A stretch of 64,000 nt of DNA from Hellea sp965224755 (GCA_965224755.1 OZ245061.1:1364001-1428000), one strand, 5' to 3'; positions 37,501 to 46,369 are shown, counted from the first letter of the stretch. Notes: a model not told the origin generated them from the letters alone. Program-made: numbers and translations.

Positions 37501-40217
37501 GTGATGTCGATATTGAAACTCTGACGTTCACCTCACCCGATTTGCCAAGCTGGATGATGATTGATCCGGCCACGGGTATCATCACCGGCACGCCTCCGGC
37601 TGATGCGTCCCAAGGCGGGCCGAATGGAGACGGCGTTTACACGGTCACCGTGACTGCCACGGATCCTGACGGCGAGATGGTAAGCACAACGGTAACCTAC
37701 ACCTTCGCCAACCCGGCTCCGATTGGGCAAGATGATGTTTATTCCGTTGCCGAAGATACACCGCTGACGGTGAATGTCATTTCGGATAATGATAATGATC
37801 CGGACGGCGATGTTCTGATGATTGATGCTGCGGCCCTGCCTGACGGCACTGCGCTGCCTATCGGCACCCCGATTGATTTGCCCGAAGGCACGTTGACGAT
37901 TTTTGCTGATGGTATGATTGACTTCATTCCTACCCCTGATTTTAGTGGCCAACTCGTCTTTGGCTATACGGTCACAGACGGCGAAGGCGGGACGGATGTT
38001 GCGACGGTGACCATAAATGTCACGCCGGTCAACGACCCTCCTATCCCAGTTGATCCGACCCAGCCGCCTGTCGATCCGCTCGATCCGCGTTTCCCTGTTG
38101 ACCCGAGCGATCCGCGCGAGCCGCCGCTTGACCCGGATAATTATATCCCCGTCCAGACCGGAGAGGATAGCGACCAGATGGACGCGCTCGACTTAACGCC
38201 CTATTTTGGCGATCCCGACCCGAATGATGTCTTAACCATCAGCTTGCACCCGAATGAGCTGCCACCCGGCATGACATTTGATCCCTTGACGGGCATTATT
38301 TCCGGCATACCGGATGCGGATGCCAGCCAAGGCGGCCCAAATGGGGACGGCGTTTACGAAATCATGGTGACGGTGACAGACCAAAACGGCGAAAGCTTCA
38401 CCACGGTTGTGACCTATATCGTTACCAATCCGGCACCTATAGCTGTGGATGACGGCGTGTTGATGGTTGTCGAAGATAGCCCGGCAATTCTTGATCTGCT
38501 CGGCAATGATAATGACCCTGATGGAGATGACCTTATAATCACCGAAATTAACGGCGTTCCTGTCATGGTCGGCGCTCCGCTGACCCTGCCAAGCGGCGCG
38601 GTGATTACGCTCAATGCTGACGGCACGGTGAGCTATGATCCGCCTGCCGACTATAACGGCCCGGATAGCTTTACCTACACCATCAGTGACGGCGAAGGCG
38701 GTACGGATACGGCCACGGTTACGCTGGACGTAACGCCGGCTAATGATCCTCCTGTCGTGACACCTCTTGTCCCCGGCGAACCCGTTTTGCCACCGCGCAT
38801 GAACCGCGATGGCGATACGATTGACCCTGTCGATGTTTCCGGCCCGTTCAGTGATATTGATGGTGATCCGCTGATATTTACGGCGACCGGACTGCCCGAC
38901 GGCCTGACGATTGATCCCATCACAGGCGTGATTGCGGGTACGCTTCTGCCCGGCACGTCTGTCGATGGTCCGTTCACCGTGATCATTACGGCGACGGACC
39001 CTGACGGCGGAAGCGTGAGCACCAGCTTTGTCTGGGGCGTGGATAATGTTCCGCCTATCGTACTTGTGCCTCTGCCCCCGGTTATTGCTAATGACGGCGA
39101 TCCTTTGAGCCTTCCCACGGCGCCCAATTTTGGTGACCCGGACGGTGATGATGTGACTTACACAGCTACCGACCTGCCGCCGGGCCTCGCCATTGATCCC
39201 GATACAGGCGTTATTACGGGCACTATTGACGGCTCTGCCTCGGTAGATGGCCCTTATGACGTCACGGTGACAATCACAGATTCGCAAGGCGCGAGTACCT
39301 CCAGCACTTTTGTGTTGACGGTTCTTAACCCGGCTCCGACTATCGGCGAGATTATCGTGCCAACGCCTATTGCGGGAGAAGCGGTTAATATTAATGTCGC
39401 TCAGTTTACATCCGACCTGGACGGGGATGCTGCGCTGACCTATAGCGCTAGCGGTCTGCCGCCGGGCCTCGCCATTGACTCTGATACGGGGATTATCTCG
39501 GGCGTTCCAACCACGCCGCAAGCCGATCCTTATATCTTCACGGTCACTGTTGATGACGGTGAAGGCGGGGTGACCACAGTTGAGTTAACTCTGCAAGTCA
39601 ATGAAGACGGCTATGTCGGGCTGATAGACTCTAATCCTGCGGACCCGCTTATAGGCGATGTTGATCCTTATGAATTCCTCGAAGACAAACCGATTGATCT
39701 GCAGCGCTTTTTCCGTGACCGCGCTTTAGAGAATCGCGATAGCTTTGGCCGTATGTTCGGAGATCGCGATTTCCTTGGCGGCATGGTCGCAAGCCATGTC
39801 GGAGGATTTGGCTCTGATTGCGCCTATCTTGTTGTCGAGGCGGTGGCTTTTGAGCATCATATCAATGTTCAGCTAGAGTCCTCATTGGCCTTAGCCTGCA
39901 ACATAACAGTCAAATCTTGGGACGTGACGCCAATAAATGGTGGCCAGTTGCCAACATGGATTGACTGGCAGGACGGCTCGGATTTCATGGAAATCCAACG
40001 CCCGCTGGATCAGGAGACGATAAGACTTCGCATTCGCGGCCTGCTCGATGATAGCCGCGCGGCGAGCGTCACTATTGAAATTGATTTACGCTCGGGCGCA
40101 GTGACGGAAGTCGGGCATTCATATAGCCAAGCGCAAACTTTGAGTGATCAACTCAGGCTCGAAACTCATCGTTTGAGTGCAAATAATGATACTCTTCTCA
40201 GGAGCCTTGCTTCGTAA
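31527..40217 (+). CDS. Giant LEPR-type repeat protein with tandem cadherin-like/VCBS and putative Ig (He_PIG) domains
   Basis: A protein of about 2,896 residues, likely to be surface-located or secreted. I chose the ATG at 31527, with GAGG six bases upstream. There is no Sec signal. Residues 20-34 hold the LEPR-type motif VSLEPRILLDAAG, found at the N-terminus of very large bacterial repeat proteins. From about residue 330 there are VCBS-like units (DGTYDYQVD, DGSYTYEVD, TITYQISDGEGGFDTATVT) alternating with putative Ig units (LPSWMMIDPATGIITGTPP). The last 200 residues are not repetitive and contain two Cys. High Asp content suggests Ca2+ binding. A calcium-stiffened adhesin is likely; the export route is unknown. 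Confidence 0.85.
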   Translation: MSYNPYKINKYTPQSSKERLGLVSLEPRILLDAAGFVTGAELAMDSLNAQDAMMGVDVIFSDEAREHRLSMRDINTELLVALEASEPVIEAAFDVTPEIRVDAEPALFSARPPATLSWAGSEYFREFDSITDMGERRAFDSNFGMSEIDLNGFDNFIESPDREPLFLTGPPVVDLNGLDEAGINFETSIQPTTGNIFSVIDFDATVESETGFITSVTIDFGGVLDGASELAFHNGPAGTTAFFFNAGTQTATVALDVGGTVLLDITRVGTSFTITGAGGGSTADVNIQTFLSQFLYGDLAAVATEGPRTMSVILSDASGAGLTAVSTINVHYFPSAGDDVDSVIANAAAPVSGNVLANDTDPTVGGGALMVSEVDSYAASLGQPYQSTYGTLTLNADGTYDYQVDVNNATVLGLQAGASVTDIIAYTVVDPDGNADTAFLTVTINGVDEAPIATDNTNTVTHVDDPITTGNVIFDDDGFGVDSGDRPLSQLIWENEFVNLQSVAGQVLTIDGIAVTLTSSDPAGNAGGNNHVVSYGINGGHTGFLVFTAENGDAANTQHELNIGFSEPVTNVSFTLADLDWSQATAWQDQFTVIGLLTGQVVDLSAQVSGTVVQVGDNTFYGTGQVPSTEAHGNVNILFNTPVDEIRILYNYGPDATVRDGFQIGALSDLNWQSTGVPRVGAVNGVIGDVGVQVTGLYGWFTINGDGSYTYEVDPANAAVIALTGNATLVDTIPYTLIDSLDNTGNTDIANLSVTINAPNVAPGPIIPGDPNPPADPLNYIPPQIGVDSSAVSDLVLTQYFTDINHTDAEITLSLDPNDLPSGLTWDPLTETISGTPDADASQGGTGGVYTIAVTATDPLGASFTTNITYTISNPVPIAENDAVGGLENTGVIFDVFVDNGAGADSDPDGDTFTITRAATGNSEAVLAGLADGSGLTGTIAGSNGGTFTVTAAGSVTFTPGTDFDDLAASETRTTEFVYQIDDGEGGTDTTVVTYTVTGVNDPIIPVIPGDPNPPADPANYIPPQTGVDGSAVTGLDLTPYFDDLDTSDVLTITIDPADLPPGLSFDGTTISGTPDADASQGGTGGVYIFPVTVTDGNGDTFITNVTYTITNPGPDAQDDDLTIAEDTVSITGSVLADNGNGADSDPEGDALTVSEVDGDAANIGMAVAGSNGGVFTINADGTYTFETNGEFEGLEFGETDTTTITYQISDGEGGFDTATVTVTVTGQNDAPIVTGTLAAQTGEDGTAQTPFDASTVFSDVDIETLTFASPDLPSWMIVNPVTGIITGTPPADASQGGPNNDGVYVVTVIATDPDGEMVSTTVTYTFTNPPPVVDTPVGPQTGVDAETISIPTMISDPDGDTLAYTVSGLPAGLSIDPITGEITGVVDNSASQGGPNSDGVYTVTVTADDGEGGTITDTFTLTITNPGPDAVDDSFGTNEDTVVMGNVITGSDSDPDGDTLTVSEVDGDAVNVGMAVAGTGGGLFTIAANGDISFDPNGEFETLDIGETATSTITYQISDGEGGFDTATVTVVVTGENDAPIVTGAIPAQTGDDSDPLAAFDVSGYFADPDMEITFFALENAPSWMIINPITGVITGTPPADASQGGPNSDGVYIITVTGTDPDGEMVSTVVTYTISNPAPDAVDDNFFSNENAVISGSVILGSDSDPDGDDLTVSEVNGDAANIGMAIAGANGGLFTINADGTFTFDANGDFEMLDVGETDTTTITYQISDGEGGFDTATVTVTVTGQNDAPIVTGTLAAQTGEDSAAQVPFDASMVFSDIDGETLTFTSSDLPSWMMIDSATGIITGTPPADASQGGVNSDGVYVVTVTATDPDGESVTTSVVYTFANPAPDAVDDTATTDEDTALNGDVITGSDFDPDGDTLVVSEVDGDAANIGMPIAGSGGGVFIMNVDGTYSFDPNGEFEGLDVGETATTTITYQISDGEGGFDTAIVTVTVQGANDAPIVTGTLAAQTGEDSTAQTPFDASTVFSDVDIETLTFTSPDLPSWMMIDPATGIITGTPPADASQGGPNGDGVYTVTVTATDPDGEMVSTTVTYTFANPAPIGQDDVYSVAEDTPLTVNVISDNDNDPDGDVLMIDAAALPDGTALPIGTPIDLPEGTLTIFADGMIDFIPTPDFSGQLVFGYTVTDGEGGTDVATVTINVTPVNDPPIPVDPTQPPVDPLDPRFPVDPSDPREPPLDPDNYIPVQTGEDSDQMDALDLTPYFGDPDPNDVLTISLHPNELPPGMTFDPLTGIISGIPDADASQGGPNGDGVYEIMVTVTDQNGESFTTVVTYIVTNPAPIAVDDGVLMVVEDSPAILDLLGNDNDPDGDDLIITEINGVPVMVGAPLTLPSGAVITLNADGTVSYDPPADYNGPDSFTYTISDGEGGTDTATVTLDVTPANDPPVVTPLVPGEPVLPPRMNRDGDTIDPVDVSGPFSDIDGDPLIFTATGLPDGLTIDPITGVIAGTLLPGTSVDGPFTVIITATDPDGGSVSTSFVWGVDNVPPIVLVPLPPVIANDGDPLSLPTAPNFGDPDGDDVTYTATDLPPGLAIDPDTGVITGTIDGSASVDGPYDVTVTITDSQGASTSSTFVLTVLNPAPTIGEIIVPTPIAGEAVNINVAQFTSDLDGDAALTYSASGLPPGLAIDSDTGIISGVPTTPQADPYIFTVTVDDGEGGVTTVELTLQVNEDGYVGLIDSNPADPLIGDVDPYEFLEDKPIDLQRFFRDRALENRDSFGRMFGDRDFLGGMVASHVGGFGSDCAYLVVEAVAFEHHINVQLESSLALACNITVKSWDVTPINGGQLPTWIDWQDGSDFMEIQRPLDQETIRLRIRGLLDDSRAASVTIEIDLRSGAVTEVGHSYSQAQTLSDQLRLETHRLSANNDTLLRSLAS
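34872..37720 (+). repeat. Tandem 636-base coding repeats in the giant gene
   Basis: Comparable points of the units lie at 34872, 35814, 36450, 37086 and 37721. The last three intervals are 636, 636 and 635 bases (212 residues), each one VCBS-like plus one Ig-like unit. The first interval is 942 bases and holds one extra Ig-like unit of about 102 residues. Stretches such as those starting near 35139, 36062, 36700 and 37335 are almost identical in DNA, so the array probably changes by recombination. Confidence 0.85.
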
Positions 40218-40237
40218 AAATATTGGCAAGCGAATAG

Positions 40238-40280
40238 GCGGTATCGGATATTTTACTATCCGGTGCCGCCCTTTGCTTTT
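40238..40280 (+). terminator. Strong hairpin terminator after the giant gene
   Basis: GGCGG-tat-CGGATA pairs with TATCCG-gt-GCCGCC around a short loop (40238-40270), followed by CTTTGCTTTT. It closes the giant gene and separates it from the RND gene. Confidence 0.8.
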
Positions 40281-40420
40281 AGTCCCAACTCTATGTAACT
40301 GGGCTATAAGATAGCTATGCAAATATAGCTGGTGCGTAGTCAGGGATTATTGTGGACTTTCAATTCTGACATCTTCATCTTAAAGGGAGCATTGCTACAC
40401 GCATATTAGGCACTGGATTC

Positions 40421-43400
40421 ATGAACGGAATAGTTGGTATTGTTGGTTTTTCCATCCGCAACTGGCGGATGACGATGGGTATTATGCTCTTTGCCGTCAT
40501 TGGCGGCATGTTTGCGATTGCCAATTTCCCGTTGGACGCAGAGCCGGATGTGCCGATCCCCTTTGTTAATGTGCGCGTAGTCTTGCCGGGGATTTCGCCC
40601 GAAGACAGTCAGCGGCTTTTGATACGCCCGATGGAGACCGAGCTGAAATCCATTGACGGGCTGAAACGCATGGACGGCGTAGCGGCGCAATCCGTGGGTT
40701 ACATCACGCTGGAATTTAATGCTTCTTTCGATCAAGAAAAGGCTATTCAGGACATCACTGAAAAAGTTGACCGCGCAAGGTCTGAGTTCCCGCAAGAAGC
40801 CCGCGAGCCGATTGTCGAGGAAATCAATACCAATAAATTGCCCGTGGTTGTCGTCAATCTCTTCGGTAATACGCCCGACCGCGAACTGCAACGTCAGGCC
40901 AAAAACCTGAAGCGCCACATAGAGGGCATTCCAGGTGTGCTGGAGGCTAATATTTCCGGTGAGCGCGTCGATGTGCTTGAAGCCATTATCGACCCGGCTT
41001 TGGTTGAAAGCACGGGTATCACCTTTGACGAAATCGCCTCGGCTGTGGCGCGCAATAATAGCCTGATTACAGCAGGCGCGCTGGAGACGGATAACGGCAA
41101 ATTCAATGTCAAATTACCGGGCTTGATTGAAAACCCATCCGATCTGGCGGATCTTGTCGTTCGCAGTAACCCCAATGGCAGTATTATCCGTATGAGCGAT
41201 ATTGCGCAGGTGCGGCGCGGTTATAAAGACGCCACCACTTATGCCCGTTTCGATGGCCGTAAATCAATTTCGATAGAAATCTCTAATCGTGTCGGCACGA
41301 ATATGATCGAAACTATCGAGAAAGTCCGCGCGCTGGTTGACGCCGAACTGTCCAAGCCGGATTGGCCCAGCACGATCAATGTCGAATTTAGCCAAGACCG
41401 TTCCGTTGATACCAAGGTCATGGTGCAAACCCTGTTTGCGAATATTATCAATGCCGTGATTTTGGTCTTTATTGTTTGCGTCATGGCGCTGGGTTTCCGC
41501 TCGGCGCTCTTTGTCGGCTGGGCTATCCCCGCGAGTTTCCTGATGGCTTTGTTCTTGATGTTTGTGCAGGGGCAATCGATCAATTTTATGATCCTTTTTG
41601 GCCTCATCCTGTCGGTCGGGGTACTGGTCGATAGCGCCATTGTCATCATTGAATATGCTGACCGAAAATTGGCGGAAGGCATGCCGCGTAAGGAAGCTTT
41701 TCAAACGGCAGGGGAGCGTATGTTCTGGCCGATTGTGTCCTCAACGGCGACAACCCTCGCGGCCTTTATACCGATCTTGTTTTGGGACGAAATCACAGGT
41801 AAATTTATGTCCTATTTGCCTTTGACGATGATCTATGTGCTCTCGGCTTCGCTCCTGATGGCGCTGATCTTTCTCCCGACTATGGGAGCTTTGCTCGGGC
41901 CGCGTAAGGTCACGAAACCGACCGAGAACCTCATAGCTCTCTCAGGAGCGGAGGGCGATCCGTCAAAATTGACGGGATTTGTGGGCTTTTATGTGCGCGT
42001 GATTGCGGTCTGTATCCGCTTCCCATTAGTGGTGATTAGCGCAACCTGTCTTGCCTTTTACTTTCTTATTCTGGTTCCGTTCGGGGCCTCGATGGGCGGT
42101 GACAATCCTAAACCCGTTGAATTTTTCACTAATACGCCATCTGATCAGGTCTATGTTATTGCCCGCACGCGCGGAAACTCAACGCCCAAAGCGGCGCTCG
42201 ATATTGCCATTGATATGGAAACCCGCATTAAAGACATAGAAGGCATCAAGGTGCTTTATACCGTTGCGGGCGCGGGCGCGGGGGGCGATGGTAGCGCCAA
42301 TGTCAAAGGCGGCGATACGCCTTCTGATACTGTCGTGAAAATATATACGGAATTAACGCCTTTTGCGGAGCGCCGTAAAACAGCCGTGATTATGGACGAT
42401 ATCCGCGCCGCCGTGGCTGATATGCCCGGAATATTGACCGAGGTCATAGCTCTGTCGCAGGGCCCGCCCATTGGCAAAGATATCGCTATTCAGCTAACAT
42501 CTGATGATCTTCTGGCCTTGAAAGCTGCGGCGCTACAGATTCGAGGTAAATTCGAGAGCGAGCCGGGCCTATTCGAGATTGAAGATACGCTACCTCTGCC
42601 CGGCGTGGAGTGGGAATTACAGGTCAACCGAGAGGAAGCCGGGCGTTTGGGTCTGGATATTACGCGTATCGGGGCGGCGGTGCAGTTTCTCACTGAAGGT
42701 GCCTTAGTTGGGCAATTTCGCCCGCTGGATACGGACGAGGAAGTCGATATTCGCATCCGCTATCCGCAAGCTGCGCGCGGCCTCAACCAACTTGATAGTT
42801 TACGCATTCTAACGCCGAACGGGGCTCTGCCCTTGTCGAGCGTAGTTGACCGCGTCGCTAAGCCTCAACAAAATACAATCGCCAGCCGGGATCAACAATT
42901 GGTCTATGAAGTCAAGGCCAATACGCGCGAAGATTATGCGACCAATATTCAGGTGGCGACCCTAAAAGAGTGGTTGGCGGAAGAGGCGAATATTTCTGAA
43001 ACGGTTGCTGTTAAGTTTCTGGGTCAGGAAGAGGAAAATGCGGCGGCGGCTGAGTTTTTCAAAGGCGCAGCCGTGGCGATTATGTTTATGATGGGAATTA
43101 TTTTGCTACTGCAATTTAACAGCTTCTATCATGTGTTTTTGACATTGTTGGCCGTTGTGCTCTCTGTTTTCGGCGTCATTTTAGGGCTAACTTATTATCC
43201 TTATATACCCATGGTGCCGACCATCGTCGGGATCATCGCCCTGGCCGGGATTGTGGTCAATAATAACATTGTTCTGATTGATACCTATCAGCGGCTCAAA
43301 GAGCGCGGTTACGAAACGGTAGACGCCTCTATCCGCACGGCGGCGCAGAGATTACGGCCCGTTTTCTTAACGACTGCTACAACCATGGTCGGCCTGTTCC

Positions 43401-43681
43401 CGATGGTGCTGGGCTGGCAGGCGGATATATTTACAGGCGTTTTAGATACGAATGGTAATGTTACCTCCGATATTTTTGCGCCGATTTCTTTTGTCATTGT
43501 TTTCGGGCTGGGCTTTGCAACGATTCTGACCCTTATCCTGACGCCTGTTTTCCTTGCTATGCCAACTGTATTATGGGCGCGGATGAAACGTGTTTATAGC
43601 CGTATCAGGCCATCCGGCGCAGAGGAGGCCGAAGATATGAAGGACATGGATGCGCCCGAAGCCAAGCCGGAATTGGCCTAA
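40421..43681 (+). CDS. RND-family efflux permease
   Basis: This is an inner-membrane proton-driven pump of 1,086 residues with two repeats of six membrane helices and two large periplasmic loops. FPLDAEPDVPIPFVNVRVVL (residues 37-56) and PMETELKSIDGLKRM mark the porter domain. The TM4 motif is GVLVDSAIVIIEY, with one Asp where AcrB has two, and the TM10 segment GIVVNNNIVLID has Asn where AcrB has the relay Lys. Such changes occur in little-studied RND branches and may alter coupling. No adaptor gene is adjacent; the TolC-like gene is 9 kb upstream. The stop overlaps the next start (TAATG). Confidence 0.9.
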   Translation: MNGIVGIVGFSIRNWRMTMGIMLFAVIGGMFAIANFPLDAEPDVPIPFVNVRVVLPGISPEDSQRLLIRPMETELKSIDGLKRMDGVAAQSVGYITLEFNASFDQEKAIQDITEKVDRARSEFPQEAREPIVEEINTNKLPVVVVNLFGNTPDRELQRQAKNLKRHIEGIPGVLEANISGERVDVLEAIIDPALVESTGITFDEIASAVARNNSLITAGALETDNGKFNVKLPGLIENPSDLADLVVRSNPNGSIIRMSDIAQVRRGYKDATTYARFDGRKSISIEISNRVGTNMIETIEKVRALVDAELSKPDWPSTINVEFSQDRSVDTKVMVQTLFANIINAVILVFIVCVMALGFRSALFVGWAIPASFLMALFLMFVQGQSINFMILFGLILSVGVLVDSAIVIIEYADRKLAEGMPRKEAFQTAGERMFWPIVSSTATTLAAFIPILFWDEITGKFMSYLPLTMIYVLSASLLMALIFLPTMGALLGPRKVTKPTENLIALSGAEGDPSKLTGFVGFYVRVIAVCIRFPLVVISATCLAFYFLILVPFGASMGGDNPKPVEFFTNTPSDQVYVIARTRGNSTPKAALDIAIDMETRIKDIEGIKVLYTVAGAGAGGDGSANVKGGDTPSDTVVKIYTELTPFAERRKTAVIMDDIRAAVADMPGILTEVIALSQGPPIGKDIAIQLTSDDLLALKAAALQIRGKFESEPGLFEIEDTLPLPGVEWELQVNREEAGRLGLDITRIGAAVQFLTEGALVGQFRPLDTDEEVDIRIRYPQAARGLNQLDSLRILTPNGALPLSSVVDRVAKPQQNTIASRDQQLVYEVKANTREDYATNIQVATLKEWLAEEANISETVAVKFLGQEEENAAAAEFFKGAAVAIMFMMGIILLLQFNSFYHVFLTLLAVVLSVFGVILGLTYYPYIPMVPTIVGIIALAGIVVNNNIVLIDTYQRLKERGYETVDASIRTAAQRLRPVFLTTATTMVGLFPMVLGWQADIFTGVLDTNGNVTSDIFAPISFVIVFGLGFATILTLILTPVFLAMPTVLWARMKRVYSRIRPSGAEEAEDMKDMDAPEAKPELA

Positions 43682-45099
43682 TGATAGCTAAGCCGGTGAT
43701 CAGTGTTTTCCCCAAGATAGAAAATGAGTCTGACTGGAAAAGCTGCCTTAACGCCATTGAGTGGTATTTGGAGCCTTTAAAAGAGGTTAATCGGATTGTC
43801 CTGTTGAGCGATAATATTGACGACTTCGCAAATCGCCCCGCATGGCTGGAAGTCACTCAATCCTCGCCAGCCGCTCTTGCCTCTCAGTCTGACTATGCTT
43901 TGTTTTGGAAAGCCGATAGTTTTTGGGCTGCGCCGGCGGCGTTGCGGCGTAAGGCTATTATTGTCGATCCCTATGCACGGCAAGCTGCGGGTGACTATCT
44001 TCATGCCTTTGCATCGAATATTTCAGAGGGTGATCCCAAGTTAGACTCTGTACGGTTTTCAAAGGCCTTGATGGATTATGACCGCCAAGCAAGAGTCTGT
44101 ATTATTGGCCCCGGTAAAAGCGCAAATCATCAAACGCTAGAGTCTCTTAAAGCTAAGTTTTCACTCGTGACTATCTATCTGGGAACAACAATTTTTGAGG
44201 AAGATCTAACGGATATATGCCCGCCTGACATTGTTATTGCTTCAGATGGCCCCTCGCAATTTGGGCCGACGGTTACGGCGCAGAGATACCGAGACTGCTT
44301 ATTATCGCTCATGCGCAAACACGGTACAAAAGTCCTCATTCCGGCAGGCTTCCGGGCAAGCGTTCGCGCACATTGGCCTGCCGATATTGCTGATAAAATT
44401 TATGCTGTGCCCATTCAAGATCGGGTTACTTACGGTAATAACATAGCTAAAGATTGGACTTATGAACCGACAAGCAATGTTTTGACAGCTTTGGGTTTGC
44501 CCTGCGCCGCGGCAATTTCAAGCCACATTATTTTAGCGGGCATTACTACGCATGAAGTCTCGTCATCACCTCGTCATTTTTCACATCAGCAGGAGGCGTC
44601 TTATCAACGCCATGTCGCGCCGATCCGCGCCATGCATCCGGCGGCGATTATGGACAGGCCGGAATATCTGGCGGAGCATTTCGTTCGGCTTGAAGCAGAA
44701 CTTGCAGCGTATCGCGGCCAAGGTTATATTTTTGAAGATGTGTTCGGGGATGTCATTGGTGGCCCGAAAGAGGTTTTTGGCGTCCCGCGTAAAATGCCGT
44801 TTAAATTGCGTCTCTTTCAAGCCGTTGAGTATTGGCAACATCGCCCGGTCTTACCCGCTTTTTTCATATTTATTTTGGCAGCGGGCTTGGGTGCAGCCTC
44901 GGAACGGTTTATAGGTCTAAGAATGACAGGATTTATTATAGCGGGTTTTATAGCATTGGCGGGTTTTTGCACGCTCTATTTTATGCGCTTGCGTATGAAC
45001 CGTATGATCGCGCGCCTTGAAAACCGCCTCTCGCATCAGCAGGCCTCGCAATTCCAAAACCTCTCTGACCGGCTGAAAACTTTGGAAGACAAAGATTAG
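43681..45099 (+). CDS. DUF115-like protein with C-terminal membrane hairpin (function unknown)
   Basis: A 472-residue protein whose start shares one base with the RND stop, so the two are co-translated. Residues 1-130 look like a nucleotide- or sugar-handling alpha/beta domain. Residues 135-290 (CIIGPGKSANHQTLESLK, PPDIVIASDGPSQFG, then SNVLTALGLPCAAAISSHI) resemble the DUF115/MptE-like fold, in which GPS-like loops bind a substrate and which occurs in flagellin-modifying enzymes. Two membrane helices follow at about 395-440, then a short coiled coil. A modifying enzyme or glycosyltransferase at the membrane is possible but not shown. Its stop overlaps the moeA stop. Confidence 0.55.
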   Translation: MIAKPVISVFPKIENESDWKSCLNAIEWYLEPLKEVNRIVLLSDNIDDFANRPAWLEVTQSSPAALASQSDYALFWKADSFWAAPAALRRKAIIVDPYARQAAGDYLHAFASNISEGDPKLDSVRFSKALMDYDRQARVCIIGPGKSANHQTLESLKAKFSLVTIYLGTTIFEEDLTDICPPDIVIASDGPSQFGPTVTAQRYRDCLLSLMRKHGTKVLIPAGFRASVRAHWPADIADKIYAVPIQDRVTYGNNIAKDWTYEPTSNVLTALGLPCAAAISSHIILAGITTHEVSSSPRHFSHQQEASYQRHVAPIRAMHPAAIMDRPEYLAEHFVRLEAELAAYRGQGYIFEDVFGDVIGGPKEVFGVPRKMPFKLRLFQAVEYWQHRPVLPAFFIFILAAGLGAASERFIGLRMTGFIIAGFIALAGFCTLYFMRLRMNRMIARLENRLSHQQASQFQNLSDRLKTLEDKD

Positions 45100-46295
45100 G
45101 CGATATCCGGCCCTGTACTAAGGGGCAGTATATCTACCATAGCGCCTGTGTCCCAAGGCCCGGCATTTACGGGCAGCCGTATTAATACATTCGCCCGCGC
45201 AAAGGGGCTGAGCAAGGAGCTGTCCTGACGCGGGAAGGGCGTGACGATGAGTTGAGCATCTTCCGTGACGCTGGCTAGGCCCCGCAGATAAGTCTCGCGC
45301 GGGCCATTTGCGTTCAGGTTTTCGGTGAGGAGCGCTTTGGAATAGGTCAACCCGTTTTGCCGTCCCATCAGGGTTTTGAGATAGAGATGGGCGCAGACAA
45401 CCGCCGAGGCGGGATTGCCGGGCAGGCCGAGCACGCATTGATCGCCGAGCGTGCCAAACCAGACTGGCTTACCCGGACGCACGGCGACCTTCTCGAAAAT
45501 CATATTCAGGCCGGCCTCCCTGAAAGCCGGGCGCATATAATCATGATCGCCGACAGAGGCCCCGCCAATGGGGATGATGATATCGGCTTCTTGCGCCGCC
45601 TCGATAAGTGCCGTGATCGCGGCAAGACTATCGTCCGCAATACCCATATCCAAAACCTCGCCGCCCCATTGCGTGATAAGCGCGCCCAGAGCCAATGGGT
45701 TGGAGCTGATGATTTCGCTGGATTTGAGTGTGCTTCCGGGCGGGCGTAATTCATCGCCATTAGCCAGTAGCGCAATTTTAAGGCGGGGATAGACACTGAT
45801 CTGCGCATGATTAGCGGCGGCGGCTAGCGCAATCTCCGGCGGCCCAATAAGCGTTCCTGCCGAAATCAGTTTTGTGCCTTCAAAGAAATCAATTCCGGCT
45901 TTGCGGATATGGCGAGCGGCTTCGCTCGGGGTGTTGACCATGATGTTATTGCCGTCCCGCGCTACATTTTCCTGAATGACGATATGGTCGGCCCCGTCGG
46001 GAACCGCTCCGCCCGTGAAGATACGCACGGCTTGACGCGATTTAATGCTCCCTGTGAAAGGATGGCCAGCAGGGGCTTCGCCAATGACGTTGAGCACTGC
46101 GCCTGCCTCGCGCACATCCTCCAGCCTGACCGCATAACCGTCCATAGCGGAGGCAGCCAAAGGCGGCAGGGTGACTAAGGCGGTGATATCCTTGGCCAAT
46201 ATACAGCCCAGTGTCTGCGCCAAGGGCAGAGTAACGGGCGCTCGGCGCGGGCGCTTGGCCAGTATCCGGGACAGGGCTTCTTGGACTGAAATCAT
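45096..46295 (-). CDS. moeA: Molybdopterin molybdenumtransferase MoeA
   Basis: This enzyme inserts molybdate into adenylylated molybdopterin. ASAMDGYAVR (residues 47-56), FTGGAVPDGAD, IIPIGGASVGDHDYM and GLPGNPASAVVC are the family signatures, in the normal order. The 399 residues are usual. It is transcribed divergently from the row of molybdenum cofactor genes and converges on the DUF115-like gene with overlapping stop codons. No strong ribosome site is visible before the ATG. Confidence 0.94.
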   Translation of the reverse strand: MISVQEALSRILAKRPRRAPVTLPLAQTLGCILAKDITALVTLPPLAASAMDGYAVRLEDVREAGAVLNVIGEAPAGHPFTGSIKSRQAVRIFTGGAVPDGADHIVIQENVARDGNNIMVNTPSEAARHIRKAGIDFFEGTKLISAGTLIGPPEIALAAAANHAQISVYPRLKIALLANGDELRPPGSTLKSSEIISSNPLALGALITQWGGEVLDMGIADDSLAAITALIEAAQEADIIIPIGGASVGDHDYMRPAFREAGLNMIFEKVAVRPGKPVWFGTLGDQCVLGLPGNPASAVVCAHLYLKTLMGRQNGLTYSKALLTENLNANGPRETYLRGLASVTEDAQLIVTPFPRQDSSLLSPFARANVLIRLPVNAGPWDTGAMVDILPLSTGPDIA

Positions 46296-46369
46296 GGGGG
46301 TAACATGTCTTGGGTTTAGCCATTCGTCAAACCTCTATTCAAAGCGATATAAAGCCAGTATCAGACCTC

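Noticed and set aside
34133..39521. Long minus-strand open frames across the giant gene
   Set aside because: They mirror the repeated coding units of the plus strand, have Arg/Ser-rich or Val/Ser-rich nonsense content, and no domain.
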